Shown in pieces: positions 12,119-23,969 of a stretch of 64,000 bases of DNA (position 1 is the first letter of the stretch; each line of letters begins with the position of its first letter). A program made the translations under genes and the position numbers. The notes under the pieces are model-generated. The model was not told where the DNA came from. It saw only the letters and a list, made by a program, of their open reading frames with translations, and did not search any database. The DNA is from Sternotherus odoratus (Eukaryota > Chordata > Testudines > Kinosternidae), in NCBI GenBank assembly GCA_032164245.1, contig JAVMKO010000001.1, positions 75,761,892 to 75,825,891 on the forward strand, given 5' to 3'.

Positions 12119-12946
12119 CAGGAACTCCTCACTTAAAGTTGTCCTGGTTAACGTTGTTACGTTGCTGATCAATTAGGGAACATGCTCATTTAAAAGTTGT
12201 GCAGTGTTTCCTTCTAACATCATTTGGCAGCCGAGTGTTTTGTCCACTGCTTGCAGGAAGAGCAGCCCATTACAGCTAGCTGGTGGGTGGTTGGAACCAG
12301 GGTGGACTGGCAGCCCCACTGTCAGCTCTCCGCTCCCTTAAGTTCCATGTGCAGCAGCTGCCCAGCAGGCTATCAATTGCCGGCAGTTCAGCTGTACCTC
12401 CCCCCACTGCCATGTGCTGACCCTGCCCTCTGCCTTGGAGCTGCTCCCCGAGACTCCTGCTTGCTGTGCGGGGGGGAGGAAGATGGGGGCTAACATCAGG
12501 GTGTCCCTCTCCCCACCTGCTCCTGCACCCCGCTTATCCCATCTTCCACAGAGCAGGGGGACACACACAAGGGAGGGAGCTGGCTGGCAGAAGCTGGTCT
12601 CTGCAAACTGATCTAATTAACAAGGCAGTGTACTTAAGAGCTAGCATACTTAAGGGGGAATCTCTCTCACACAAACACAGTGTGTGTCTCTGTCTCTATG
12701 TGAGAGTTAACCCTTGAGGGTTCAGCCAATTGCTATTTCATTTAGCAGTAAGGCATTCCCTGGGAAATATCCCACCCTCTGACTCCTACACCTCAACCAA
12801 GCTCCACAATCATCATCATCATAGGTGAAAAAAGTTTCCCTGGAACCTAACCCCCCTCATTTACATTAATTCTTGTGATGAAACTGGTTTCACTTAAAGT
12901 TGTATTTTTCAGGAACATAACTACAACGTTAAGTGAGGAGTTCCTG
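12119..12946. mobile_element. Tigger/mariner-like non-autonomous DNA transposon
   Basis: Terminal inverted repeats match at 23 of 24 bases, beginning CAGGAACTCCTCACTTAA on both sides, and the element sits between TA dinucleotides (12117-12118 and 12947-12948), as for Tc1/mariner insertions. Its 828 bp hold no transposase that I can see; the GC-rich middle (about 12280-12560) yields only short overlapping frames. Ends resemble the Tigger/pogo group; that placement is from family knowledge. Confidence 0.85.
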
Positions 12947-13094
12947 TACTACAAAATTTCCCTCTGCATACCATACTTCAGTTTTACCATAGGAAATCAC
13001 ATCTATCCAAAGGATGCATTGCTAGAACTGACTGCATTTAAGTGGTGTTAAGTCATGATCCATGAATACACCTATATCCATATGTGATGTTCCT

Positions 13095-14013
13095 CTCTGG
13101 TGTTATCCAGACTGGTGATCTGCTAGGTCACTCCAGTCCTTGACACTGGGAGTCAGCCTTACCATGCTCTGCTGTGAGAACCCCCACTCCTGGGCTTTTC
13201 ACGCACAGCCTCTGTCATGGATGACACCAGTCAATATCTACGGTCCCAGGCACAACCCTAGGAACCTCCATCTTGCAATGTCCAGTTCTGCCCGCTGGAT
13301 GATGCAAACTTATATGAGCTCGTCAATTTAACTATGAAATTGATATATACCAGGCTTGTTATTCCAAGGGGAGTCTTTGACACGTTTCAAACCAAATGCA
13401 CTGCTTCAAGTAGAATAAACAAACAGATGTATTAACTACAAAGATAAGTTTTAAGTGTTTATAAGTCAAAGCAGAACAAGTCAGAGTGGTTATCAAAATA
13501 AAAGAAAATATAAGCACACAGTCTAAACTTTCAACACTATTAGACTGGGCAATAGCAGTTTTTTTCACCTCACTGGCTACTGCAGTCCTTAATATACAGG
13601 TTTGTTCCTTAAACCTGGGCCACGCTCCTGTGCTGGAGTCTTGTCTTCTTCTCAGTGTCTTGGTTGCTTGCAGCATAAGTGGGGGCAGAAGAAGGGCCCA
13701 GAATGTGTCCACTCTGTCTGTTTTATACCCATAGTCCATGTGCTTGGGACGTACAAGTTCAGGCATGTCTGGGGGCATTGCTGGGTCTCTCCAATCAAGG
13801 TTGAGAAATTCCCCTGGTGTGGCCTCATGCAGGTGAATCATTGCATTGTAGCTCCCTTGCTAGACAATGGCTGTTGATGGGTTGTTTGATACTCTGCCAG
13901 GACTTTGGTTACTTTTCTTGCTGTTGCCTCTGTGGAGCTAATATCTGGCTGGTTTCCCAATTTACAGCATGTTTTAGTGACCACCCTACAACACAATTTT
14001 CATAACTTCATAT
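13095..14013 (-). mobile_element. Old LTR-like repeat, interrupted by a solo LTR
   Basis: This tract has the look of a turtle LTR read on the minus strand: an A-rich 'TGTATTAACTACAAAGATAAG' region (+ strand 13428-13448) followed by GC-richer sequence. It seems to resume at 14477 after the solo LTR. The 160-codon minus-strand frame at 13359-13841 lies within it and looks fortuitous. No ends were identified. Confidence 0.35.
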
Positions 14014-14472
14014 TGTGGCAGGGTGCTGGCCAGGAGTGGCTGAGCCAGCCCTGCTGCCCCTTTAAGAGAGCAAAAGCCTCTGCTAGCAGCTTCCCTAAGC
14101 TAGGGAAGCTGATTACCTAGCAGAGTGCAGCCCTGGGCTAATTAGGGCCAAATGGGTTACACCTGGTAGCCTCCCCAGGGGAGATAAAAGCCTGGCAGGG
14201 AGGAAGCCCAGTGTGAGTGTGAGACCAGGGACCAGAAGGTGCAGGGAAGGAAGTAGAGCTGGGAGGAAGGTAGCTGAGGCTAGGTGCTCTGTTAGAGCTA
14301 GCCGTTCCTGAGGCCAGCCCAGCTGAGGGCTGGGGCTGAGCTAAACCAGAGCTAACTTGTATATTGCTTTAAATAGGTGGTGGGGGTTTGCACTTGAATA
14401 AAAGGACACTGGTGAAGCCACAAGGGACTCTCCTGCCTATTTTTGAAGTGGGCGACAAGTGTATCTCCTACA
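14014..14472 (+). mobile_element. Solo LTR with ATAT target-site duplication
   Basis: Begins TGTGGCAGGG and ends CTCCTACA (TG...CA), flanked by ATAT at 14010-14013 and 14473-14476. Contains a TATA-like GATAAAAGCC near 14181 and an AATAAA at 14397-14402, in the right order for U3-R-U5. Same family as 47636-48084, sharing the start, GCCCCTTTAAGAG, the TATA region and the GGTGGTGGGG..TTGCACT..AATAAA end. A 4-bp duplication fits gammaretrovirus-like or similar endogenous elements. Confidence 0.9.
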
Positions 14473-14476
14473 ATAT

Positions 14477-15009
14477 GCATTAATGAATCACATATATGGA
14501 CAGCGAAATGACTTTCATGCTTTATATGTAAGATCACAATTATATGAAAATGGAAAATATGGGGGTTACAGTACCTTCCCCCAAGGTATAGAATGGTACA
14601 CCATACTTACAATGTATTTACCTGATGTTATAATACAGTTTTAAATCTTCTAATAATAGCCATTCTAGAAATGAAAATGTGGCTTTTTATTTTAAATGTC
14701 CATGCTGTATCTATCCCCCCCCCCCATCACCACTTTCTAGGGATTAATAATAGACAAGGAAGAGAGAAATTCAGAGGTGTAGAAAAAGGAGGAAAAGATA
14801 CATTGTCAGCTGAGATATTTTAAAAAATGAATAGCTAAGGTAGAGATACAGACAAGCTATTTTATATGGTGGAAGTGGCATAGGAAAAGGATCTCACATT
14901 AACTATGGCTAGATAGTGTTTAAGAACATAGAGGAGATGCTCAGTTGGGGAAGGGAGTAACATGAGACAAGGTAGCATGGCCTAGAAGCTGGATCATAGC
15001 ATTAGGAGC
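14477..15009. other. Unannotated AT-rich stretch
   Basis: Probably the remainder of the older repeat split by the solo LTR. A poly-C run lies at about 14716-14725. No gene seen. Confidence 0.4.
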
Positions 15010-15170
15010 AAGGAACATGAAGTGTAATCCTTGTTCTGACACTGATTCAACATATAGCTTTGGGCAAGTCCCTTAATCTACTCTGTATTTCAGCATCACC
15101 ATCTGTACAATGGGGCTAATAATATAAATGGGTTATTGTGAGGACTGATGTATACAGAGCATCAGGCACT
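15010..15170 (+). mobile_element. MIR-type SINE
   Basis: CTTTGGGCAAGTCCCTTAAT then ATCTGTACAATGGGGCTAAT and GTTATTGTGAGGA follow the MIR core in order and spacing. Confidence 0.8.
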
Positions 15171-16260
15171 CAGCAAAAGCTCTAGCATTGGGGGTGCAAA
15201 ATCACCTTATTCAATAAATATGGGAGAGGATGCAGCAGCGTAACGTGCACATGCTCCCGCGCAGATGCACACACATGGGATGGGCAGGAGTTCAAAAAAT
15301 GATAAGACAGACCAAAAACTACAATATAATCTTTAGGGGAAAACTCATGATTTTTGGGCCTGTCTCATGAGTTTTTAGAGTTTACCTCATACTTTGGGGA
15401 AATATAGTCCAGAATTGACAGCTGACACGAAAGTTTAAAAAGCCTTTGCAGGTGAAACTAATGTTGCTCTCAGCAAAGATGGTCTCTATACTCCACTGCT
15501 TCCAATGGGGCTAAAGCCAGGCTGCCCTCAGGAAATATGGTGGCCCTTTAGTCACCCTGTGAGGGACAGACAGGGGACAGGAAAATGCAGAACTGCAAGA
15601 AATGAATCTGTGGAAAGCAGGGAGGGGGAATGTGTTAGGGACACTGTAAGCAGACAGGGGGATGTGTAAAGCAGGCAGCATAGATGTGGGGGTATGTAGA
15701 GGAATAGGGGTGTCAAAAAAGGATGAATTAGGGGTAGAAGACGATAAAAAGAAGGGAGGAAAATATGGGGGACAAAGTAATGTAGGAGGCAGGGGGGAGA
15801 CAGGAAACTGCTGAGGAGGGAGACAGTGAGTTGTGCATCTGCTAGTCTATCCCCCTCCTTAATTAGTCAGCTAGGGGATAGAATAGAGAAGGGATACAGA
15901 GGGATAGAACAACAGCTCCCCACTCACCAGACGATAGGAGAGGAAAAGTGGAATCTCTTCCAACAAGGGAGACCTTCAACAAGGTTGAATTTTGAATTTG
16001 TGATACGTACAAGCTGGAGGTGGGTGGCTTCCTCAAAAAAGTTTTTAAAAGCAGAAGGCAGAAAAGAAACCACGTCTTTTTTAAAGGAATTCAGCTTTAG
16101 CCAATTTCATGACTCTGGGGGTTAGTACTGCTGTGCCCCTCATCATTAAAAGAATCCCCTGGCACTTTTTGCAAATATAGGAATGTCAGCCTCAGTGTGT
16201 GGGTCAGATTCCAACTTGGACAATTATATTCTGCCTCTCTCAAATTCTCTTTGCAGTTTC
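15171..16260. other. Unannotated; weak old repeat near 15340-15420
   Basis: AAAACTCATGATTTTTGGGC and the following bases resemble an old turtle interspersed repeat, echoed near 54060-54150. The purine-rich 15540-15830 part yields no conserved frame. Confidence 0.3.
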
Positions 16261-16323
16261 AGGTAGAGAAGTTATTTTTCACTCCCCTCCTTGGGAGCTG
16301 TTTAGTTGCACTGCTGGTGCAGA

Positions 16324-16369
16324 ATGGCTGCCGGGTTCCTCATCTTTGGCAGCTGTGTTCCAGTGATGG
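16324..16369 (+). CDS. Weak candidate first coding exon
   Basis: ATG GCT GCC opens 15 codons reading MAAGFLIFGSCVPVM and ends at a consensus 5' splice site, G|GTAAGTG. A CTGGTGCAG acceptor-like sequence lies just upstream, so it could also be an internal exon. Hydrophobic, perhaps the start of a signal peptide. No partner exon identified, and a good donor occurs by chance every few kilobases. Confidence 0.15.
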
Positions 16370-17318
16370 GTAAGTGATCCCTGTTTCTAGAGCCAAATTC
16401 CGCACTTGGTTACAACTCATGTCACCCCTCTGACTGCGTTGGATTGCCCAGGGTATAACAGAGAACAAAATAGCCCACTGTTTGTAAAGTCCTTTGGATT
16501 CCTGAAGTATTAGAGTGTTCTAAAAACCCAATTCGTTATTATTGTGAAAATAAAGAAATAATACTGGTTTTGCTCCATCATCTATCTGCTTGGTGGAGAG
16601 ATGCCAGATTGTTGCAGTGGGGGAGGAAAGGCTGACATCAGACAACCTCCATTTGTAAAATGGTATCTGTCAGTTTTCAACCAGCTGTGATCTCCAGTTC
16701 ACATCTGGAGAGAATCAGGGAGATGGAAACGGGTATTGTGGGGGTGGGATAGCTGGTTTAAATTCTCCCAAACAGCACTGGGCACTTGAATAGCCTTTTA
16801 TAACAAATAGACTCAGTCATTAGCTCACACACGAACTCCGTCTAGTAATGGACTCCTCTCTCGTTAGCAAATACAATTGACAATAGAGATAAATACATTG
16901 TCACCGTTCCCTCTTGGGCTGCTGACACAGAGTCCTGAATGATGGATCTCACAAACATCTTCGTGAAAGGAGAGAGAGAGAGATGGCAGCTTCTGCTATC
17001 AGCCAGCTCAAACACAGGAGAGAGTTAATAATACAGTAATATCTTTCATTTACAGAGTGCCTTATGTCAGGATCCCAAAGCACAAAAGACTTTGGTTTTT
17101 GCTAGTGTGGAACTGTACAGCAGATAAAGTTGAAAATGCACTTTCATTCTAAACCCCTCTGTTCAGTTGCTTATGGACATAGTATTTTAAGTTAGTTTAG
17201 CACTGAGAGTGCACAATATACAAATAAAGACAGTCCTGTCGTAAAGAGTTTACAGGCTAGATGACAGAAATGTAGAAGCTAGTAGACTCTGTTTGAAACA
17301 TTGTTAACAAACTCTAAG
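16370..17318. other. Unannotated stretch
   Basis: No gene recognised. Fragments near 17040-17100 and 17200-17280 (AAAGAGTTTACAGGCTAGAT style) resemble old L2/MIR-linked repeats but are too short to call firmly. Confidence 0.35.
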
Positions 17319-17496
17319 AAGTGGTGTCCAATAGAAATTTGATGCTAGTCACACTAATGGTCACACTTGTGGTTTTGAATTTTTCTTATTAGCCACATTA
17401 TAAAAAAGCCACATTATAAAAAGCCACATGCATTAGCCACAAGTTAATAGCCTATTAGCCACATGTGGCAAGTGGTGAACATATTGGACACCGCAT
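17319..17496. mobile_element. hAT-like MITE
   Basis: Inverted ends AAGTGGTGTCCAATAG and ATGCGGTGTCCAATATG (minus strand) bound 178 bp with several TTAGCCACA phrases inside. No convincing 8-bp target-site duplication. Confidence 0.55.
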
Positions 17497-18972
17497 TTTC
17501 TTTGATCCTGAAGCATGATATGCTTGGTCTCAGCCCAAGAGTGAATTATTTTGGCAAGTTTGAGCAAAATTGCCAAACTTTATCCAAGGATGAGGGAATC
17601 AGAGTATTTCTCCTGTTCGTCAAAAAAACCCACCTTTTTTTGCATTTCCCGGCAAAATAGCGGAGGTTTAACACTTCCATGAGTAATAGTCATTATGTTA
17701 AGATTGGACTGAAGAAAAGGCCTTAATAATTTTAGAATTATATGTTTGTGCATGAACACTGCATAAAATGTAGCAATACCAGTGTATTACGCAGAGGTCA
17801 ACATGATGTGCACACCCCGCTGTCTGTGATAGCAGACACAATTTTGTATAAAAGCATAGCTTCTGCTCCCATCATAGGTCTGTGCAGTCAAAAACATAAG
17901 TGATGTACTCTTCTGCACATACGCCACAGTCTATGCCCAACAACACTATTTTGAGCAAAAGCAGTATTCAAGTCTTCCAGCACAGAGTGTTCTGCATGCA
18001 TTATCCCACTTTAAGTTATTTACTGCACATGTCCTACTGCCTGCACTGTTAGATGTTATCTTACCCTAAAGGGCAACTGGAGTTTAACCCATTGCCCAGG
18101 TGTCTAATACTTAACAGACTAGCCAGTTTCTTAGGGTTAATTTTCTACCAGGAAGTGGGAGTGTTTCTGGTAAGGCCCCATAAATTCCAGGGCTGCAGAA
18201 TTTGCCATGGAATCTTTCTTGTGCCACAGTACTGTGTTCTAGAATCCAAGATTACATTTATTGGGGAAGGGGGGTAAAATTCTAGCCCTTATGTCACAAA
18301 GAAAACCATAAAAACATGGCCCAGATGTGCACCAACACAATGTTGTCTTCCTGCGTCTGCAGACAGCTTGAAACAATAGCTTTTTCCTTTCCATTCTGTT
18401 TAGGTTCTTATGCTGTGTTCATCACTGTGGTATCTAAGCATATCTAAGGAAGCTTTCAATCCTCCCCAGTTTCTAAGTGGGATGCTGTCTGAAATCCATG
18501 TTAAATTACATTTTAGCTTTGTCAAGCATTTCACTGATAATCAATTTCATAGGGAAATTAATCTATAAGTCTGTTCCACAAACCCCCATCCTCCTCCTCA
18601 CACACCATATGAGCTGCCAAAAAAACCAAGTGTCTCATACCCAGATGCCAAAACTTTCCTTGTTTCCCTCCCCTGACAACTTACACAGCATCGTTATGTG
18701 CTGTCAATACAAAAATCTGTGGCACATTGAAAATGGAAGAATAAAGGACGACAGATTGAATTCAAGATCAAAACAAAACAATTAGCACAAGGGATACAAT
18801 ACTAAGTGGGGTGGGTAGGGTTGGTTTTCATCTTTACATAACCTAATGATTTTAATTCACCTACACTTTTAGATGCTGAAGTTAGATGCTGCAGAAAGTA
18901 GGGCTTCTTGCAGCAGAACTCAGGTCCAACTAGTAGTGGAGCAAACGGGGCCGTGGTTTCTGGCCTTTCGGG
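17497..18972. other. Unannotated stretch
   Basis: No gene, splice-bounded exon or named repeat seen. Confidence 0.5.
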
Positions 18973-19277
18973 GGTATGTCTACATTGAAGCTGAAAGGTG
19001 TGATTCCCAGTGAAGGCAGCAGACAGGCTTACGTTTGCTCAGTTTAAGCTAGCACGTGAAAAATAGCAGTGTGGATGCTGTGGCACTGGTGGTTGCTCAG
19101 GCTAGCAGGCTGAGTCTGAACCAGCTCCTGGGCCCATGCTTGGGTTGCTAGCTCAAGCCACCATCTGTGCTGCAACATCCATACTGCTATTTATAGCACG
19201 CTAGCCTGAGCTGAGCTAGGGCAAATCTGTCTACCCACACAGGGCATCACACCTCCCAACTGTAGTGTAGAGGTACC
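18973..19277. mobile_element. MITE, GGTATGTCTACA ends
   Basis: Starts GGTATGTCTACATTGAAG and ends GTAGTGTAGAGGTACC, imperfect inverted repeats of the type shared with 20551-20803 and 56857-57116. Internal subterminal repeats also invert: AGCTAGCACGTGAAAAATAG against CTATTTATAGCACGCTAGC. Ends are approximate. Confidence 0.6.
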
Positions 19278-19872
19278 TAGGAAGCAAGGCTTTCTCTGGG
19301 TTTTAATGGGCAATGAATCCTGTGACTGCTCCACCCAAAACCCTCTCCTCCAGGAGGCACTCCTGGCATACCCCACCTAGCCCACAGTCTGTTCTTGATT
19401 ACAGCTTTCAGACAGGAACCAGCATGGGGAAGATGGCCCACATAGACCAGGGGCAGAAAGAAACTGGCATCAAGGGAAAGTGAGCTAGGGACTGAGGCTA
19501 GACATGGCTGGCAGCAGGTAAATCTGCTTGGGGGCAGGGAGTCCGTTCTCTTGAACTGACTTTTGGGACAGTGGAAGGTTAGGGACAAGAATAGGTCTCC
19601 TTAGAGAGCATGGAGAAAGGCACAACTTCTGCTGATGGAGAGGAAGAAGACAAATTGTTGATTCCCCTTTCTCAGCTTAGCATGCCAAGGACAAACATGT
19701 TCATTGTGAATGTCCCACAGGTTGCTCAGGAACAGAAACCTTCATTTTATCTCTTACCACTCTAGCTGCAATACCATCTTTACACTAAATCCCATTTGAT
19801 GTTGATGTTTAATGTGCTCCGCAGGTCTCTGTTCCCACAAGCAATTGCTGTAGAGTTCAGATATTCCCTTAC
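19278..19872. other. Unannotated stretch
   Basis: No gene or named repeat seen. Confidence 0.45.
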
Positions 19873-19915
19873 CAAATCTCGCAGACTTGTCAGCATGTTG
19901 TAGCAATGAATGACC
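19873..19915 (-). CDS. Weak candidate micro-exon
   Basis: On the minus strand a pyrimidine-rich acceptor ending TTCCCTTCCAG precedes 43 bases that read (G)VIHCYNMLTSLRDL and end at GTAAGG. It ends in phase 0, compatible with the terminal-exon candidate at 7986. The frame stays open past the donor for 29 more codons to a TAA. Unknown protein; could be chance. Confidence 0.2.
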
Positions 19916-20399
19916 CTGGAAGGGAATCACAGAGAAGACATCTTATGCCCCTTTTGATGGCGACATTTTCTTTCTGTCCTTAAATTCTCTCTGTAAAATA
20001 TTTTGGGATATCTTATATTAACAATCACTTTATAAAACTGAACTCTATACTGTACACGCTGGCCCTGAGTCATTCCACCGGCTGAGTTGAGCTCAGGACA
20101 GATCCAGAGTGGGATGGGCAAAGATCACTAAAGCAGCTAAAGATTGGGTAGATGTAATAGCATCTGCATCCACAAAAGTTTATGTCGCTCAGAAAACTAG
20201 TTTAGCTTCACCAGCAGAAGTTCAGAATTTTGTTGGCAGGACTCAAGATTGAGTGTGGGTGTGTGCACGGCTGCGCCACCAGAAGGCAAGTTTTGCCAGC
20301 AAAAACTTTGTGGCGTAAACCAGGTGGAAATCATTAGAAGGTGCGAGAGCTCGGAACTAGAACTGACTGCAGAAGGACACTTCCGTTTCATGACAACTT

Positions 20400-20935
20400 C
20401 TGAGGTTTCAAAATTTGTTTTCAGTACACACTGGAACAAAAACAAAACCTTTCACTTGTTTTCACAAAACAAGTTTATGTCAAAATGGCCATTTTTGGAT
20501 CAAAAAACATAACATTTTCATTTCATTTCATGCTCTCTCTCTCTCTCTAAGGGTATGTCTGTGCTTCCAGGTGAGGGTGTGAGACACTCTCGCTAGCTCT
20601 GGTGGAGCTAACATGCTAAGAATAGAATGTAGCCATGGAAGCAAAAGCGGTGGGAGAGGCTACCTACCCCAAATACATACCTATGAGGCGTACATTCAGG
20701 GTTGCCTGCCCCTCCCACCATTGCAGCTACATTTTATTCTAAGCATGCTAGCTCAGTCATATCTAGCATGAGTATGTCTCCAGTACGAAGTGTAGATATG
20801 CCATAAGTGACCGGATAGTCTACTTAGAAAACCTTCCCATCAAAAATTTCAATGCAATCAATACACTTCCATGAAACGTTTTGCCTTTGATGAAAAAACA
20901 TTTTGTTGAAAATGTTCTGACCAGCTCTAGTTCAG
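20400..20935. mobile_element. Old AT-rich repeat split by a MITE
   Basis: TTTGTTTTCA..AAAATGGCCATTTTTGG at 20410-20530 and CATTTTGTTGAAAATGTTCT..CCAGCTCTAG at 20815-20930 look like two halves of one AT-rich turtle repeat; related text recurs at 40640-40860, 41470-41665 and 55960-56050. The MITE 20551-20803 lies between them. Confidence 0.4.
20551..20803. mobile_element. Harbinger-like MITE with TAA target-site duplication
   Basis: Starts GGGTATGTCTGTGCTTC; the right end on the minus strand is TGGCATATCTACACTTC. TAA flanks both sides (20548-20550, 20804-20806), the 3-bp TWA duplication of PIF/Harbinger elements. 253 bp, no coding capacity. Subterminal AACATGCTAAGAATAGAATG and CATTTTATTCTAAGCATGCT also form an inverted pair. 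Confidence 0.7.
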
Positions 20936-21470
20936 AACCTTTGAAAATGAGAGACACACACACATGTTGCCACCAGCTAAAGTTGAACAGTCATAAAACA
21001 GGCATCCAAATTCCGAACCCGCTCTTTGAAAATGTAGTTCATCTTTTTGAAAAGTGAAGTGGTGCTGCCACTCTCCCACCAGGGGCAAATATCAAAAAAG
21101 GTTTTTGTAGGTTTAGTGCAGAAAAGTATGTGAAAACTTCAAGTCTGCAAATCTGACAAGAAATCTGATAAGCAGAGACCCCCGTTTTCCATGAAAAAAA
21201 CCCCCAAAATTCTCTGATTAAAAAAACATAAAAATCCACATTTTTCTGCTATTAAAATGGAACACTGAATGTTAGTTTCCCTAGCCATAATATATAGAGG
21301 TATCAGTCAAACAAAATGTTTTATTGCTATATGTACAATTTTTAAGAAAGTCTGAAGCCTACCAGTGCCATCAATCATTATAATAAGATAAAATTAATAG
21401 AATTTCAATTCAGCTGAAGCCCGAGCCCTGCCACCCAGGGCCGTCAGCCCCAGGTCGGTTAATATGGAAA
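20936..21470. other. Unannotated AT-rich stretch
   Basis: No gene or named repeat recognised. Confidence 0.4.
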
Positions 21471-21474
21471 GCTG

Positions 21475-22048
21475 GATAATGGAGGCTCGAATAACTGGGA
21501 TTCTGCTGCTGCCTCTACATATACCACTGGTGAGGCCACATCTGGAGTACTCCTTCCAGTTTTGGGCCCCCAACTATAGAAAGGATGTGGAAAAATTGGA
21601 GAGAGTCCTGTGGAGGGCAACAAAAATTATTAGGAGGCTGAGAAACATGACTTACGAGGAGAGACTGAGGGAACTGGGCTTATTTAGTCTGCAGAAGAGA
21701 AGAGTGAGGGGGGATTTGATAGCAGCCTTCAACTACCTGAATGGGGGGTTCCAAAGAGGATGGATCTAGACTGTTCTCAGATGACAGAACAAGGAGTAAT
21801 GGTCTCAAGTTGCAGTGGGGAAGGTTTAGGTTGGATATTAGGAAAAACTATTTCACTAGGAGTGTGGTGAAGCAATGGAATGGGTTACCTAGGGGAGTGA
21901 TAGAATCTCCATCCTTAGAGGTTTTTAAGGCCCAGCTTGATAAAGCCTTGGCTGGGATGATTTAGTTGGGGTTGGTCCTGCTTTGAGCAGGGAGTTGGAC
22001 TAGATGACCTCCTGAGGTCCCTTCCAACCCTGATATTCTATGATTCTA
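21475..22048 (+). mobile_element. CR1 LINE 3' end with reverse-transcriptase C-terminus
   Basis: Encodes the conserved C-terminal part of CR1 ORF2: [14 protein letters not shown] near 21530, then [16 protein letters not shown] and [11 protein letters not shown] frameshift near 21745-21765 moves the rest to another frame: GLKLQWGRFRLDIRKNYF, then NGLPRGVIESPSLEVF and a stop. The 3' UTR carries GACCTCCTGAGGTCCCTTCC and ends with the CR1-type TGATATTCTATGATTCT. 5'-truncated, inactive. The frameshift and missing polymerase core make this a fossil. Confidence 0.95.
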
Positions 22049-22674
22049 CTGTATATAGATTTTTTTCACAAAACATCAAAACTAAAGATTCTCTGTAAAA
22101 ATGAAAATTCTGTGTTTTTCAGTGGCAAATGGATTTCTAGTATCCCTGCTGATAAGTACTGAATTTCTTTATGAGATTTCTGGTGCTTCCATTCAGGCAG
22201 GGAGGGAAAATGACATAAAACAAACTGTTCACTATAATATTAGTCTTTCAACATCTACTCTCTGCAAGAAGCAGCCAAGAAAATGAAAAATATTTGTTTT
22301 AAAAAGTGAACCAACCTTTTTATCAACCCTTTAAATAAAAAAAAGCTTGAGACCTTTGAGTCTGGAGACAGCGTTTGGTTCTTTAGCCCATCTGATTTGC
22401 ACTCATATCACTCAATAACCAAACAAAATTGGAGTCAAATAACATTGCCAGAGAGGATGTTTTGTTTGCTTTGTAATTTAATTATTAATCAGTGCTTACA
22501 ACAATAAGAAACTTGCAGCTGAATTTATATGGAGACTACCTCAATGGGGATGGGACAGAGCCTTTCACCTCCAGGTTCATTCATTCCAATTCTGCCCAGC
22601 TTCTAGCAACTGACTTTTTCTTTCTTTTCTTTACTTTTTTTGACTGATGACTAACTGGTAGCCTATATGCAGTG
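22049..22674. other. Unannotated stretch
   Basis: No gene or named repeat; AT-rich. Confidence 0.45.
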
Positions 22675-22830
22675 TTCTTGTAGCCATGTTGATCCCAGGA
22701 TATTAGAGAGACAAGGTGGGTGAGGTAATACCTTTTATTTTACATGGTCCAACTAAAGACATTACCTCACCCACCTTGTCTCTCTAATATCCTGGGACCA
22801 ATATGACTGCAACAACCCTGCATACAGCAA
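22675..22830. mobile_element. Inverted-dimer repeat of a second family
   Basis: GATCCCAGGATATTAGAGAG..GGTGGGTGAGGTAAT (left arm) is repeated in reverse as ATTACCTCACCCACC..CTCTCTAATATCCTGGGACC, about 75-bp arms around a 28-bp centre. Both arms reach the same outer head (TATGCAG-G-GTT-TTG). No clear target-site duplication. Partial related pieces lie at 22940-22975 and 56355-56395 (TTGGTCCAATAAGAGACCTT). The family is one I associate with turtles. Confidence 0.7.
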
Positions 22831-23658
22831 CGGATGATATCAAATTTTGCCACCTGAAGTGGAAACTCCACAACATGAAGACAAAGGAAGCAAAACTTAA
22901 CAGCAAGATCTACTTCCTGAGCAAATTCAAGAAACAAAACATGGTCCAGTGAAAGCTATTACCTTGTCTCTCTGGGGCGGTCTATATGAAATGCATTGGT
23001 GGAACTCAGTGCAGGTGCCTACATCAGAAAACCACCATCTCATCTGGCACTAATTGACATCCTTATTTTCAGTCTGAACTCAGAACTGTTTGAACTGAAT
23101 GGGCCATGGAACACAAATTCCTATTTCACCTATCATGGTGGTGGTGCAAGCTACAGATGAGCACATTGATGCAGAGCAGAGAAAGGATGCTGCAGCTGCC
23201 GCAACCTCTACATGTACACTACCTGTTGTAGGGAGCAATAGAAGACGTCTCTCTCCAAGGAGCTGTCAGTCGGGGACTCTTTCACTAGGCATCATTTTTT
23301 CCAGGTTTAAAAATAAGTCTGTGTGTGTTTCCTAAATAAACCTGCCTCACCTCTCAAAAAAAGCATAGTGAAAAGTGAGTACTGGAACACCAATATCAAA
23401 CATATCCAAATTACAGCTTGGAACAAAATAGTTCAGGTATCCCCACTTAGCACTTCAAATCTGTCAGGGAACTAGGCTTCTTCCACTGAGAAATGTAATG
23501 CAATGAAGTTAAAACTACCGTAGCCCCACATGAACCACAGATAGGCTGCTATCCATTTTAAATAGTCATGCAAATGTTCATTTTTCATGATTCTAGCAAG
23601 GCGTGGGAGGAGCCTTGTGTTAACCTGTAGGCTATTGCTTGACTCCCAAGATCTGGGG
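22831..23658. other. Unannotated stretch
   Basis: No gene recognised. The frame at 23099-23335 (Ala-rich, IDAEQRKDAAAAATSTC) has no splice or start context. Confidence 0.4.
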
Positions 23659-23969
23659 CAGGAGTAGGCAACCTATGGCACGAATGCCAAAGGCGTAACA
23701 CGGGCTGATTTTCAGTGGCACTCACACTTCCCAGGTCCTGGCCACCGATCCGGGGGGCTCTGCATTTTAATTTAATTTTAAATGAAGCTTCTTAAAAAAA
23801 TTTAAAACCTTGTTTACCTTACATACAACAACAGTTTAGGTATATATTATAGACTTATAGAAAGAGACCTTCTAAAAACATTAAAATGTGTTACTGGCAC
23901 ACAAAACCTTAAATTACAGTGAATAAATGAAAGATCAACACACCACTTCTGAAAGGTTACCGACCCCTG
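23659..23969. mobile_element. hAT non-autonomous element with 8-bp duplication
   Basis: Ends CAGGAGTAGGCAACCTATGG and, on the minus strand, CAGGGGTCGGTAACCTTTC match hAT termini of the CAGGGGTCGGCAACC type. Flanks ATCTGGGG (23651-23658) and GTCTGGGG (23970-23977) form an 8-bp duplication with one change. 311 bp, AT-rich middle, no transposase. Confidence 0.9.

Noticed and set aside
13359..13841. 160-codon minus-strand frame
   Set aside because: Lies in an LTR-like repeat and shows no recognisable domain; the C-terminal half is simply AT-rich.
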